Shown here: positions 1 to 5,672 of the stretch, piece by piece
How the letters are laid out: each line of letters opens with the position of its first letter
Position numbering within the stretch: the first letter of the stretch is position 1
From: Bacteroidales bacterium
GTDB taxonomy: Bacteria; Bacteroidota; Bacteroidia; Bacteroidales; UBA932
NCBI GenBank assembly: GCA_024402115.1
Contig: JAKSJQ010000073.1
Coordinates: forward strand, 1-5,729
Direction of reading: 5' to 3'
Length of the DNA stretch: 5,729 nucleotides
The notes under the pieces: model-generated
Database searches by the model: none
The model's input: the letters and a program-made list of their open reading frames with translations, nothing else
Told to the model about the DNA's origin: nothing
Position numbers and translations under genes: made by a program

Positions 1-2
1 CC

Positions 3-101
3 GGCAGGGCCGCCGAGGCTCTCGCCGCTGAGTTTAAGAAGTACTCTCTTATACATCGTATTAGTGATTATCAGGAGAACAAAATTATCGGAAAATTATG
101 A
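3..101 (+). CDS. 3' end of an unidentified upstream gene (partial)
   Basis: The third forward frame is open from the window edge to a TGA at 99-101 and gives the last 32 residues of a protein, beginning GRAAEALAAEFKKY and ending KIIGKL. Its codons (GCC, GAG, CTC, AAG) match the preferences of the clear genes in this window, and the stop falls 18 bases before the sdhC -7 box, as expected for a gene ending just upstream of a new promoter. The tail is charged and probably helical with no membrane segment. I do not recognise the family; it does not resemble the C-terminus of an SdhA or SdhB subunit that I know. A chance open frame of this length is possible. Confidence 0.5.
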   Translation, partial: GRAAEALAAEFKKYSLIHRISDYQENKIIGKL

Positions 102-127
102 AACTTGCAAGAAACAACATATATTTG
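97..127 (+). promoter_or_regulatory. Predicted sdhC promoter, Bacteroidetes type
   Basis: TATATTTG at 120-127 matches the Bacteroidetes -7 consensus TAnnTTTG exactly. TATG at 97-100 has one mismatch to the -33 element TTTG, with a 19-base spacer. Transcription would start near 131-134, giving a leader of about 30 bases. The -33 element overlaps the stop codon of the upstream gene, so sdhC probably has its own transcript rather than only read-through. Confidence 0.6.
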
Positions 128-162
128 CATCTGATATTGATCAATCGAAAATACTTAAAGAC

Positions 163-879
163 ATGTTTATATTCAATTCATCAATCGGAAAGAAGTTCAT
201 CCAGAGTATCAGCGGTGCTTTCCTCATCATCTTCCTTCTCCTTCACGCTACTATTAACTTCTTCTCTGTAATCGACTCGTTTACAGGTAAGTATGGTATT
301 GCTGCAGCTGACGATAAGCTCTTCTCTGCAGGTGATGGCCTCTTCAAGCTCGGTTGTGACTTCATGTCAACTCCGGTGATCAGCATCATGGTCCCTGTCC
401 TCGCTCTCGGTTTCCTCGTACACATCCTCTATGGTATCTGGCTTACAGTGACCAACATCAAGGCACGCGGCGGTTACAAGCGCTATGAGGTTGCCAGCAA
501 GGCGAAGACCGATTCATGGTCATCAAAGAACATGTGCGTTCTCGGTGTTGTGATCCTCGGTTTCATCGCTTTCCACCTTACCCACTTCTGGGCTAAGATG
601 CAGCTCCCTGAGATGTTCGGCATCGGCGAGGCTGAGAACAATCCTTATCTCCTCCTCAACGCGACCTTTGGTCAGTGGTGGTGCGCAATCCTCTACATCA
701 TCTGGTTTGCAGCCCTCTGGCTCCACCTCAACCACGGTTTCTGGAGCATGCTTCAGACTGTAGGATTCAACAACGCAACCTGGTTTAACAGACTCAAGGT
801 CCTCAGCATGGTCGTTTCTTCAGTTATCTGCCTCATGTTCGTGACAGTTGCAATCAACGCACTCATTCAGGCTTGCTGA
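163..879 (+). CDS. sdhC: Succinate dehydrogenase / fumarate reductase cytochrome b subunit
   Basis: This is the membrane anchor of a succinate:quinone oxidoreductase, passing electrons between the quinone pool and the SdhA/SdhB catalytic subunits; in anaerobic Bacteroidales the complex works mainly as a fumarate reductase. The 238-residue protein has five hydrophobic segments at about 12-36, 70-96, 125-147, 172-198 and 210-234. Histidines sit where the di-heme family has axial ligands: H28 (LLLHATIN), H87 (LVHILYG), H138 or H141 (FHLTHFW), and H188 or H191 (LHLNHGFW). The N-terminus MFIFNSSIGKK matches the family start, which is why ATG 163 is chosen. The frame stays open upstream to a GTG at 64, but that would add 33 unconserved residues and place the predicted promoter inside the gene. 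A terminator follows directly, and sdhA and sdhB are absent downstream, unlike the usual sdhCAB operon. The family is clear; whether it acts as dehydrogenase or fumarate reductase is inferred from the lineage. Confidence 0.93.
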   Translation: MFIFNSSIGKKFIQSISGAFLIIFLLLHATINFFSVIDSFTGKYGIAAADDKLFSAGDGLFKLGCDFMSTPVISIMVPVLALGFLVHILYGIWLTVTNIKARGGYKRYEVASKAKTDSWSSKNMCVLGVVILGFIAFHLTHFWAKMQLPEMFGIGEAENNPYLLLNATFGQWWCAILYIIWFAALWLHLNHGFWSMLQTVGFNNATWFNRLKVLSMVVSSVICLMFVTVAINALIQAC

Positions 880-899
880 TAAGTACAAGATAATAATTG

Positions 900-934
900 A
901 AAAGGCTGCGTGAGAAATCAGGCGGCCTTTTTTT
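900..934 (+). terminator. Intrinsic terminator after sdhC
   Basis: AAAGGCTGC (901-909) pairs with GCGGCCTTT (922-930) to form a 9-bp stem with one G-U wobble; A900 and T931 can add one more pair. The loop is 12 bases and an uninterrupted run of seven T spans 928-934. It begins 21 bases after the sdhC stop and ends 12 bases before the tyrA ATG. Confidence 0.9.
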
Positions 935-946
935 AAGCACTAAGGA

Positions 947-1798
947 ATGGTAGTAGGAATCATCGGTCTCGGCCTCATAGGAGGTTCGATGGCCATTGAA
1001 CTCAAGCGCAAGGGATTTGCCGAGACTGTTCTCGGAGTCGAGAACGACCCTGTGAATGCATCGGCGGCCGAAAAGATCGGCCTCGTCGACCAGGTGGTCT
1101 CATACGGTGAATGTGTGGACAGGAGTGACCTCGTCGTCATTGCGGTGCCTGTGGGTGCAGCGACACGTCTGCTCCCAGACATTCTCGACAAGTTCGAGAA
1201 GAATGCCCGTGGTCAGGTCGTCATCGATGTGTGCTCGACCAAGGAGCAGATGCTCAGGACGGTCCACTATCACCCGATGAGAAGGAGCTATGTGGCTTCG
1301 CACCCTATGGCAGGTACAGAGTACAGCGGTCCATGGGCGGCGATGCCGGGCCTGTTCGACGGTCGCGCATGCATCATCTGCAATGCCGAGGAGTCTGATC
1401 CAAAGGCAGTGAATCTCGTCGAGAAGCTCTATGCGGAGCTCAACATGAGGACTATCCACATGAATGCTTCCAACCACGACGTACACACCGCGTACGTCTC
1501 CCACATCTCCCATGTCACTTCTTTCGCGCTCGCACTGACCGTGCTCGACAAGGAGAAGGACGAGAAGCACATCTTCGACCTCGCTTCGGGAGGTTTCTCC
1601 TCGACCGTTCGTCTAGCTAAGAGTAGCGCTGACATGTGGGTCCCTATCCTCACCCAGAACAGGGAGAACGTGCTCCACGTGATCGACACGTATATTGAAA
1701 AGATGAAGTCCTTCCGTCAGGCCATCGAGGACTATGACGAGGACAAGGTCCGTGAGCTCATCACGGATGCAAACAAGATAAAGAGAATCATTAGATAG
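947..1798 (+). CDS. tyrA: Prephenate dehydrogenase
   Basis: Oxidatively decarboxylates prephenate to 4-hydroxyphenylpyruvate, the committed step to tyrosine, in the cytosol. The 283 residues hold an N-terminal Rossmann domain (about 1-150) with the nucleotide motif GLGLIGGS at 7-14 and an acidic residue, E32, at the end of the second strand, which in this fold favours NAD+ over NADP+. VIDVCSTK (92-99) and SHPMAGTEYSGP (118-129) are the family signatures; H119 corresponds to the catalytic histidine of characterised TyrA enzymes. The helical C-terminal domain has SHISHV (185-190) and TVRLAKSSADMW (220-231), whose R222 is the likely prephenate-binding arginine. There is no C-terminal ACT domain, so tyrosine feedback, if any, would act at the catalytic domain. 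AAGGA abuts the ATG and is too close to act as a Shine-Dalgarno. The stop lies 2 bases before the DAHP synthase gene, so the two are very probably co-transcribed. I see no good promoter directly upstream. Confidence 0.95.
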   Translation: MVVGIIGLGLIGGSMAIELKRKGFAETVLGVENDPVNASAAEKIGLVDQVVSYGECVDRSDLVVIAVPVGAATRLLPDILDKFEKNARGQVVIDVCSTKEQMLRTVHYHPMRRSYVASHPMAGTEYSGPWAAMPGLFDGRACIICNAEESDPKAVNLVEKLYAELNMRTIHMNASNHDVHTAYVSHISHVTSFALALTVLDKEKDEKHIFDLASGGFSSTVRLAKSSADMWVPILTQNRENVLHVIDTYIEKMKSFRQAIEDYDEDKVRELITDANKIKRIIR

Positions 1799-1800
1799 CT

Positions 1801-2907
1801 ATGGCAAAGAAACTTGATTTGGTCCCACTCAACGACTGGGGCTTCTTCCATCTTCCTCCACGCCCATGCGTGATCGCCGGCCCATGCAGTGCCGAGTCTG
1901 AGGAACAGATCATGGAAACAGCAACGCAGCTCAAGGCATTCGGTATAAATGTGTTCCGCGCAGGTATTTGGAAACCTCGTACCCATCCGGGATCTTTCGA
2001 GGGTGTCGGCGCTCCAGGCCTCGCATGGCTCAAGAGAGTCAAGGACGAGCTCGGCCTCAAGGTCTGCACCGAGGTGGCGAACGAGAAGCATGTGTATGAG
2101 TGTCTCAAGTACGGAATCGACATGGTGTGGATCGGTGCGCGCACGTCGGCTAACCCATTCCTCATGCAGGAGATTGCCGAGGCCCTCAGGGGAACCGACA
2201 TCCCTGTGCTCGTGAAGAATCCGGTCAATCCGGATCTCGACCTTTGGATAGGTGCACTCGAGCGCCTGAACAACGCAGGCGTGAAGAAGCTCGGAGTCAT
2301 CCACCGCGGTTTCTCTACCTACGAGAAGATCAAGTATCGTAACCATCCTCAGTGGCAGATTGCCATCGAGCTCCGCGGACGCTATCCTGAGCTTCCTTTC
2401 TTCTGCGACCCATCACATCTTGCCGGCAGCAAGGACTATCTCGCAGAGGTTTCCCAGACAGCCATGGACCTCGGCCTCGAGGGCCTCATGGTTGAGTCGC
2501 ATTGCGACCCAAGCTGCGCGCTCAGCGATGCGAAGCAGCAGCTCAAGCCAGCCGAGCTCGAGCATCTTCTCTTCCATGAGATCGTGGTTCGTGATAAGGA
2601 CACCGAAGACGAGTCCTACAAGCAGAACATCGATCAGCTCCGTGCCCAGATCGACGTGATCGACGACAACCTCCTCTACACTCTCGGACAGCGTATGAGG
2701 GTCAGCCGCCAGATCGGTCAGTACAAGAAGGACAACAATATCGCCGTCGTTCAGGCATCACGCTGGGATTCCCTCCTCAGCAAGGTCGTCGAGAAAGGCG
2801 CTGCCGCCGGACTCCCTGAGGAGTTCGTCACTGCTGTCTTCAATGCCATCCATGAGGCTTCTGTAAAGGCCCAGGGTGAGATTATTTCAGGAAAGACTGA
2901 AGAGTAA
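1801..2907 (+). CDS. Bifunctional DAHP synthase / chorismate mutase
   Basis: Carries out the first shikimate-pathway step (phosphoenolpyruvate plus erythrose 4-phosphate to DAHP) and also chorismate to prephenate, which feeds TyrA encoded just upstream. Residues about 20-260 are a type I-beta DAHP synthase barrel: VIAGPCSAES (24-33), KPRTHPG (58-64), IGARTSANPF (111-120), VKNPVNPD (138-145), VIHRGFS (166-172) and DPSHLAGS (203-210). The metal ligands are C29, H206, E232 and D243; the last three have the same spacing (26 and 11) as in the Thermotoga enzyme. Residues about 274-365 are an AroQ chorismate mutase with R281, R298, K309, R321 and Q358 in register with the E. coli catalytic set; Q318 replaces the E. 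coli aspartate, a known variant. The N-terminal ACT-like regulatory domain of some I-beta enzymes is absent, so control through the mutase domain is likely, as in related Prevotella-type fusions. The 3' end overlaps lpxK on the other strand by 26 bases. Databases variously call it aroG, aroF or aroA, so no symbol is given. Confidence 0.95.
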   Translation: MAKKLDLVPLNDWGFFHLPPRPCVIAGPCSAESEEQIMETATQLKAFGINVFRAGIWKPRTHPGSFEGVGAPGLAWLKRVKDELGLKVCTEVANEKHVYECLKYGIDMVWIGARTSANPFLMQEIAEALRGTDIPVLVKNPVNPDLDLWIGALERLNNAGVKKLGVIHRGFSTYEKIKYRNHPQWQIAIELRGRYPELPFFCDPSHLAGSKDYLAEVSQTAMDLGLEGLMVESHCDPSCALSDAKQQLKPAELEHLLFHEIVVRDKDTEDESYKQNIDQLRAQIDVIDDNLLYTLGQRMRVSRQIGQYKKDNNIAVVQASRWDSLLSKVVEKGAAAGLPEEFVTAVFNAIHEASVKAQGEIISGKTEE

Positions 2908-3982
2908 TACGGAATTCATCCTTCTCCTCATCGCTGAGGAAAGCGACTTTGATAGGCGCCCGGAACAGTCTCTGCTTGACTGAGTCGGGCGTCTTTGCGC
3001 AATCCTTGACCCTCTGGCTGTCCTTCTCCGTCGTTGCTATGACGGCGGTGGGGGAGGCTGCGGACGCGGCCTTGACAGACATCATGTCGCGGTCTGTGTA
3101 CTTGTGGTGGTCAGGGAATGTGAGGTGGCGCACGACCTTGTAGTTGTCGCTCAGATACATGCGCAGCGGCTTGTCGTCGGCGATGCCGGTGAAAAGGATG
3201 AGCCTCTTCGAATAGAGATACCTGCTCTCGCTCTCAGGGAACACTGGCTCGAGGTCGCAGTATACGATCTTGGTGAAGAACACCTTCTGGTTCTCCTTGA
3301 GCCCGAGGTCGCGTATCCACTGGTCCTTCTCCTCCTGCTCCATGTATGCCGGGCACTTGGTGACTATCACGATGTCTGCCTCGTAGATCCTTTCAGGAAG
3401 GTCGCGAAGGCGTCCCACAGGCATGAGGTGGTCATTGAAGACCGGACGGTTGTAGTCTACGAGGACGATGGAAACGGTAGGCTTGAGGTTCCTGTACTGG
3501 AATGCGTCGTCGAGGATGATTATGCTGGCAGGCTCAAGGTTCTTGTCCTTGCACTTGCGCGCCTTCTTCTCGGTCTGGAGAAGCTCCGGGTGACAGAGAT
3601 AGCGGCAGCCCTCATTCCTGTCCTTGTCGACGGCGACTGTGACGAAGGGGAATTTCTTCTTGATCTGGAGCGGCTCGTCTCCGTACATGGCTGCGGTTCC
3701 GTCGACGGTAACCTGCTGGAAGCCCTTGGTGTCTCTCTTGTATCCGCGCGAGAGGACTGAGATGTTGGTGCCTTTCCAGCGCGGGTCCGCCATGAGGGTG
3801 CGGAGTATCATCTCGGTGTGCGGAGTCTTTCCCGTACCGCCTACGGCCACGTTGCCGATGCAGATGGTCGGAACCTCTGCGGTCTGGGACTTGCGCATGC
3901 CTGAATTGAACATCGCATGCCTTGTCTTCAATGTGAGGAAGTATGGGAAGAGGAGGGTCTTGTCAAGCAGTTTCGTTTTCAT
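2882..3982 (-). CDS. lpxK: Tetraacyldisaccharide 4'-kinase (lipid A biosynthesis)
   Basis: Transfers a phosphate from ATP to the 4' position of the lipid A disaccharide at the inner face of the cytoplasmic membrane. The 366 residues start with a hydrophobic, basic segment (about 4-30) typical of the membrane-associated N-terminus. The Walker A loop is VGGTGKTP (47-54). Then come SRGYKRD (78-84), GDEP (101-104), IILDDAFQYRNL (155-166) with the acidic pair D158-D159, VGRLRDLP (189-196), TKCP (208-211), TGIADDKPL (265-273), FPDHHKY (289-295) and TTEKD (317-321). These are in the usual order and the length is normal. Y163 stands where the family normally has histidine (DDxFQHR). ATG 3982 gives the expected N-terminus. 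dusB lies 77 bases upstream on the same strand; a -7 box in the gap suggests lpxK also has its own promoter. The stop lies inside the end of the convergent DAHP synthase gene, and no terminator is visible. Confidence 0.94.
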   Translation of the reverse strand: MKTKLLDKTLLFPYFLTLKTRHAMFNSGMRKSQTAEVPTICIGNVAVGGTGKTPHTEMILRTLMADPRWKGTNISVLSRGYKRDTKGFQQVTVDGTAAMYGDEPLQIKKKFPFVTVAVDKDRNEGCRYLCHPELLQTEKKARKCKDKNLEPASIIILDDAFQYRNLKPTVSIVLVDYNRPVFNDHLMPVGRLRDLPERIYEADIVIVTKCPAYMEQEEKDQWIRDLGLKENQKVFFTKIVYCDLEPVFPESESRYLYSKRLILFTGIADDKPLRMYLSDNYKVVRHLTFPDHHKYTDRDMMSVKAASAASPTAVIATTEKDSQRVKDCAKTPDSVKQRLFRAPIKVAFLSDEEKDEFRITLQSFLK

Positions 3983-3984
3983 CT

Positions 3985-4035
3985 ATGATTCATGTCGCCA
4001 ATCATGCAAAGATAATCAAGATGATTCAAATCGCC
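3985..4035. repeat. Imperfect 15-bp direct repeat flanking the lpxK -7 box
   Basis: ATGATTCATGTCGCC (3985-3999) and ATGATTCAAATCGCC (4021-4035) agree at 13 of 15 positions and start 36 bases apart. One copy covers the predicted lpxK leader, ending 2 bases before the start codon; the other lies upstream of the -7 box at 4007-4014. Such spacing could suit a paired protein-binding site, but two copies alone may be coincidence. Confidence 0.4.
4007..4014 (-). promoter_or_regulatory. Possible lpxK promoter (-7 box)
   Basis: On the minus strand this reads TATCTTTG, an exact match to TAnnTTTG, and it continues as GCA like the other promoters in this window. Transcription would begin near 4002, about 20 bases before the lpxK ATG. 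No TTTG lies at the expected 19-21 base distance; the nearest, in GATTTGAA, is only 12 bases upstream. The promoter may therefore be weak or need an activator. Confidence 0.4.
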
Positions 4036-4059
4036 GCTGAAAATTTCTTGAAATTGCAG

Positions 4060-5094
4060 CTAGAAGCCGTAGATGCTCTTGGCTTCCGGAGGTACCTCGT
4101 CGCCCCAGCGGACGGCTATGCCGTCTAGGGTGGAATAGAGTTCCTGGGGATCGTTCAGGGTCACGAGTTTGAGCCTTGTCTCCTTGAAGTCTGGAAGGCC
4201 CTTGAAATAGCAGCTCAGGTGCCTGCGCATCTCGAGCACGCCGACCTTCTCTCCCTTGAGTTCGAGGGAACGCGCGAGGTGGCGCTTTGCGAGTTCGACC
4301 CTTTCGACAACGCTCATCTGCGGAAGCAGCTCGCCGGTGTCGAGGTAGTGACGCATCTCACGGAATATCCATGGGTGTCCGTAAGTCGCGCGGCCCACCA
4401 TCACGGCATCGACCCCGTACCTGTCGAAGGCGGCCTTCGCCTTCTCCGGGGAGGTGATGTCTCCATTACCTATAATAGGTATATGCATGCGCGGGTTATT
4501 CTTGACGGCTCCGATGAGGGTCCAGTCGGCCTCTCCGGTGTACATCTGCTGACGGGTTCGTCCATGGATGGTGAGGGCCTGGATGCCCACGTCCTGCAGG
4601 CGCTCTGCGAGCTCGACTATGATCTTGGAGTCGTCGTCCCATCCGAGCCTGGTCTTCACGGTCACTGGCTTGTTCACGGCTTCTACCACCGCCTTGGTGA
4701 TGGCTACCATCTTGTCCGGTTCCTTCATCATTCCCGAACCGGCTCCGCGGCCGGCGATCTTCTTGACCGGGCAGCCGAAGTTTATGTCGATGAGGTCGGC
4801 TCCGTGACCGCCCACTATCTCCTGCGCGCGCTCGGCGAGCTTCGCGGACTCGACCATGGCCTCGGGTATGTTACCGTATATCTGGATTCCGACGGGGGCT
4901 TCCTCCTCGAAGGTGAGGAACTTCTCGAATGATTTCTTGGAATCATGGACCAGTCCGTCGGAAGAGACGAACTCGGTGTAGACCATCGATGCGCCGAACT
5001 CCTTACATATATAGCGGAAGGACGCGTCGGTCACGTCCTCCATGGGCGCCAGCATCAGCGGCCTGTCCCCAAGATCTATGCTTCCAATCCTCAT
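4060..5094 (-). CDS. dusB: tRNA-dihydrouridine synthase (DusB-like)
   Basis: A flavin-dependent enzyme that reduces specific uridines in tRNA to dihydrouridine. The 344 residues form an FMN barrel (about 1-240) followed by a helical tRNA-binding domain. Motifs: LAPMEDVTD (15-23), YTEFVSS (39-45), IDINFGCPVKK (102-112) with C108 as the catalytic acid, KTRLGWD (147-153), IHGRTRQQMYTG (176-187), IGNGDI (208-213) and GRATYGHPWIF (234-244). The length suits DusB. ATG 5094 is preferred over the in-frame TTG at 5106 because MRIGSIDLGDRPLMLAPM is the typical start and a perfect -7 box overlaps the TTG. It is divergent from rplM and lies upstream of lpxK with a 77-base gap, so some co-transcription with lpxK is likely. 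DusB is the closest subfamily, but the tRNA position modified cannot be read from the sequence. Confidence 0.93.
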   Translation of the reverse strand: MRIGSIDLGDRPLMLAPMEDVTDASFRYICKEFGASMVYTEFVSSDGLVHDSKKSFEKFLTFEEEAPVGIQIYGNIPEAMVESAKLAERAQEIVGGHGADLIDINFGCPVKKIAGRGAGSGMMKEPDKMVAITKAVVEAVNKPVTVKTRLGWDDDSKIIVELAERLQDVGIQALTIHGRTRQQMYTGEADWTLIGAVKNNPRMHIPIIGNGDITSPEKAKAAFDRYGVDAVMVGRATYGHPWIFREMRHYLDTGELLPQMSVVERVELAKRHLARSLELKGEKVGVLEMRRHLSCYFKGLPDFKETRLKLVTLNDPQELYSTLDGIAVRWGDEVPPEAKSIYGF

Positions 5095-5103
5095 AAAACG
5101 CTG

Positions 5104-5134
5104 CAAAGTTAAAAATTTTGTCAGAATAGAAAAA
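5104..5134 (-). promoter_or_regulatory. Predicted dusB promoter
   Basis: The minus strand reads TAACTTTG at 5111-5104, an exact TAnnTTTG match. TTTT at 5134-5131 has one mismatch to the -33 element TTTG, with a 19-base spacer. Transcription would start near 5097-5100, only about 3-6 bases before ATG 5094, so the mRNA would be nearly leaderless. The site overlaps the rplM promoter on the other strand. Confidence 0.6.
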
Positions 5135-5147
5135 ATTGCTACCTTTG
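5116..5147 (+). promoter_or_regulatory. Predicted rplM-rpsI promoter
   Basis: TTTTG at 5116-5120 and TACCTTTG at 5140-5147 match both Bacteroidetes promoter elements exactly, with a 19-base spacer. This is the best promoter in the window, as expected for a ribosomal protein operon. Transcription should start near 5151-5154, giving a leader of about 60 bases. Confidence 0.8.
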
Positions 5148-5150
5148 CAG

Positions 5151-5169
5151 CCCTCTATGGATTATAGGG
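5151..5169 (+). promoter_or_regulatory. Possible hairpin at the 5' end of the rplM leader
   Basis: CCCT (5151-5154) pairs with AGGG (5166-5169), then a C-T mismatch, then two further A-T pairs around a five-base loop. It lies exactly where the rplM mRNA is predicted to begin. It could stabilise the message or be part of a binding site for ribosomal protein autoregulation, but it is short and I cannot tie it to a known leader family. Confidence 0.3.
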
Positions 5170-5211
5170 AACGCAACAAATTTAGTATTAACCATTTAAA
5201 AGATCAAGACA

Positions 5212-5664
5212 GTGGAAACACAAAGCTACAAGTCAGTCTTCGCAAACCCAAAGACTGTAACAAAGGGCTGGGTTGTCATTGACGCTACCGACGTAGTGCT
5301 TGGTCGTCTTGCATCAAGGGTTGCCCTCATCCTCCGTGGTAAGGACAAGCCTTATTTCACCCCTAACCAGGATTGCGGTGATAACGTTATCATCCTCAAT
5401 GCTGACAAGGTGAGACTTACTGGCAAGAAGATGACCGACAGGGTGTATGTCCGCCATACTGGTTATCCAGGTGGTCAGAGATTCACCACTCCGAAGGAGA
5501 TCTTGGCAAAGAAGCCTACCGAACTCGTAAGGATGTCCATCAAGGGCATGCTTCCAAAGAACCGTCTTGGTGACAAGCTCATCAACAACCTTTACCTCTA
5601 TCAGGGAAGCGAGCATCCTCATCAGGCGCAGAATCCTAAAGTTATCAAGTTGAACGAAATTTAA
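5212..5664 (+). CDS. rplM: 50S ribosomal protein L13 (uL13)
   Basis: An early-assembling protein of the large ribosomal subunit that binds 23S rRNA. The 150 residues match L13 along their length: WVVIDATDVVLGRLAS (20-35), LRGKDKPYFTPNQDCGDNVI (from about residue 41), the TGYPGG segment, and the family signature IKGMLPKNRLG followed by NLYLYQGSEHPH. The start is GTG at 5212: the frame has a TAA at 5197-5199 just upstream, and the next in-frame ATG would remove about half the protein. The N-terminus SYKSVFANPKTVTKGW resembles that of other Bacteroidales L13 proteins. The segment before the start is A-rich with no Shine-Dalgarno, normal for highly expressed genes in this phylum. rpsI begins 8 bases after the stop, the conserved rplM-rpsI pair. 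Confidence 0.97.
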   Translation: METQSYKSVFANPKTVTKGWVVIDATDVVLGRLASRVALILRGKDKPYFTPNQDCGDNVIILNADKVRLTGKKMTDRVYVRHTGYPGGQRFTTPKEILAKKPTELVRMSIKGMLPKNRLGDKLINNLYLYQGSEHPHQAQNPKVIKLNEI

Positions 5665-5672
5665 GCAGAGCA

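Noticed and set aside
64..162. N-terminal extension of sdhC to a GTG at 64
   Set aside because: The extension has no family resemblance, overlaps the end of the upstream frame, and would put a perfect -7 box inside the coding region.
900..946. Amino-acid-type attenuator in front of tyrA
   Set aside because: There is no leader peptide with tyrosine or phenylalanine codons and no alternative antiterminator pairing that I can see; the position fits the sdhC terminator.
1732..2346. Open frames on the minus strand opposite tyrA and the DAHP synthase gene, including one of 204 residues
   Set aside because: They mirror genes with complete catalytic motifs; composition is low in hydrophobic core patterns and no promoter or start context supports them.
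2921..2943. Hairpin TCCTCA-TCGC-TGAGGA just after the DAHP synthase stop, as a terminator
   Set aside because: It has no T-run on either strand and lies in the coding region of lpxK; at most it is a weak 3' structure.
3104..3760. Long open frame on the plus strand opposite lpxK (218 residues), and a similar one opposite dusB at 4219-4932 (237 residues)
   Set aside because: Both are antisense to genes with complete family motifs, their translations show no recognisable domain, and strong codon bias in the real genes explains the open frames.
4042..4055. Dyad AATTTCTTGAAATT after the dusB stop, as a terminator
   Set aside because: The stem would be five A-T pairs with no G-C and no T-run following it.
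5095..5106. TTG start for dusB, four codons upstream of the ATG
   Set aside because: The TTG lies inside the predicted -7 box and ATG 5094 gives the standard N-terminus.
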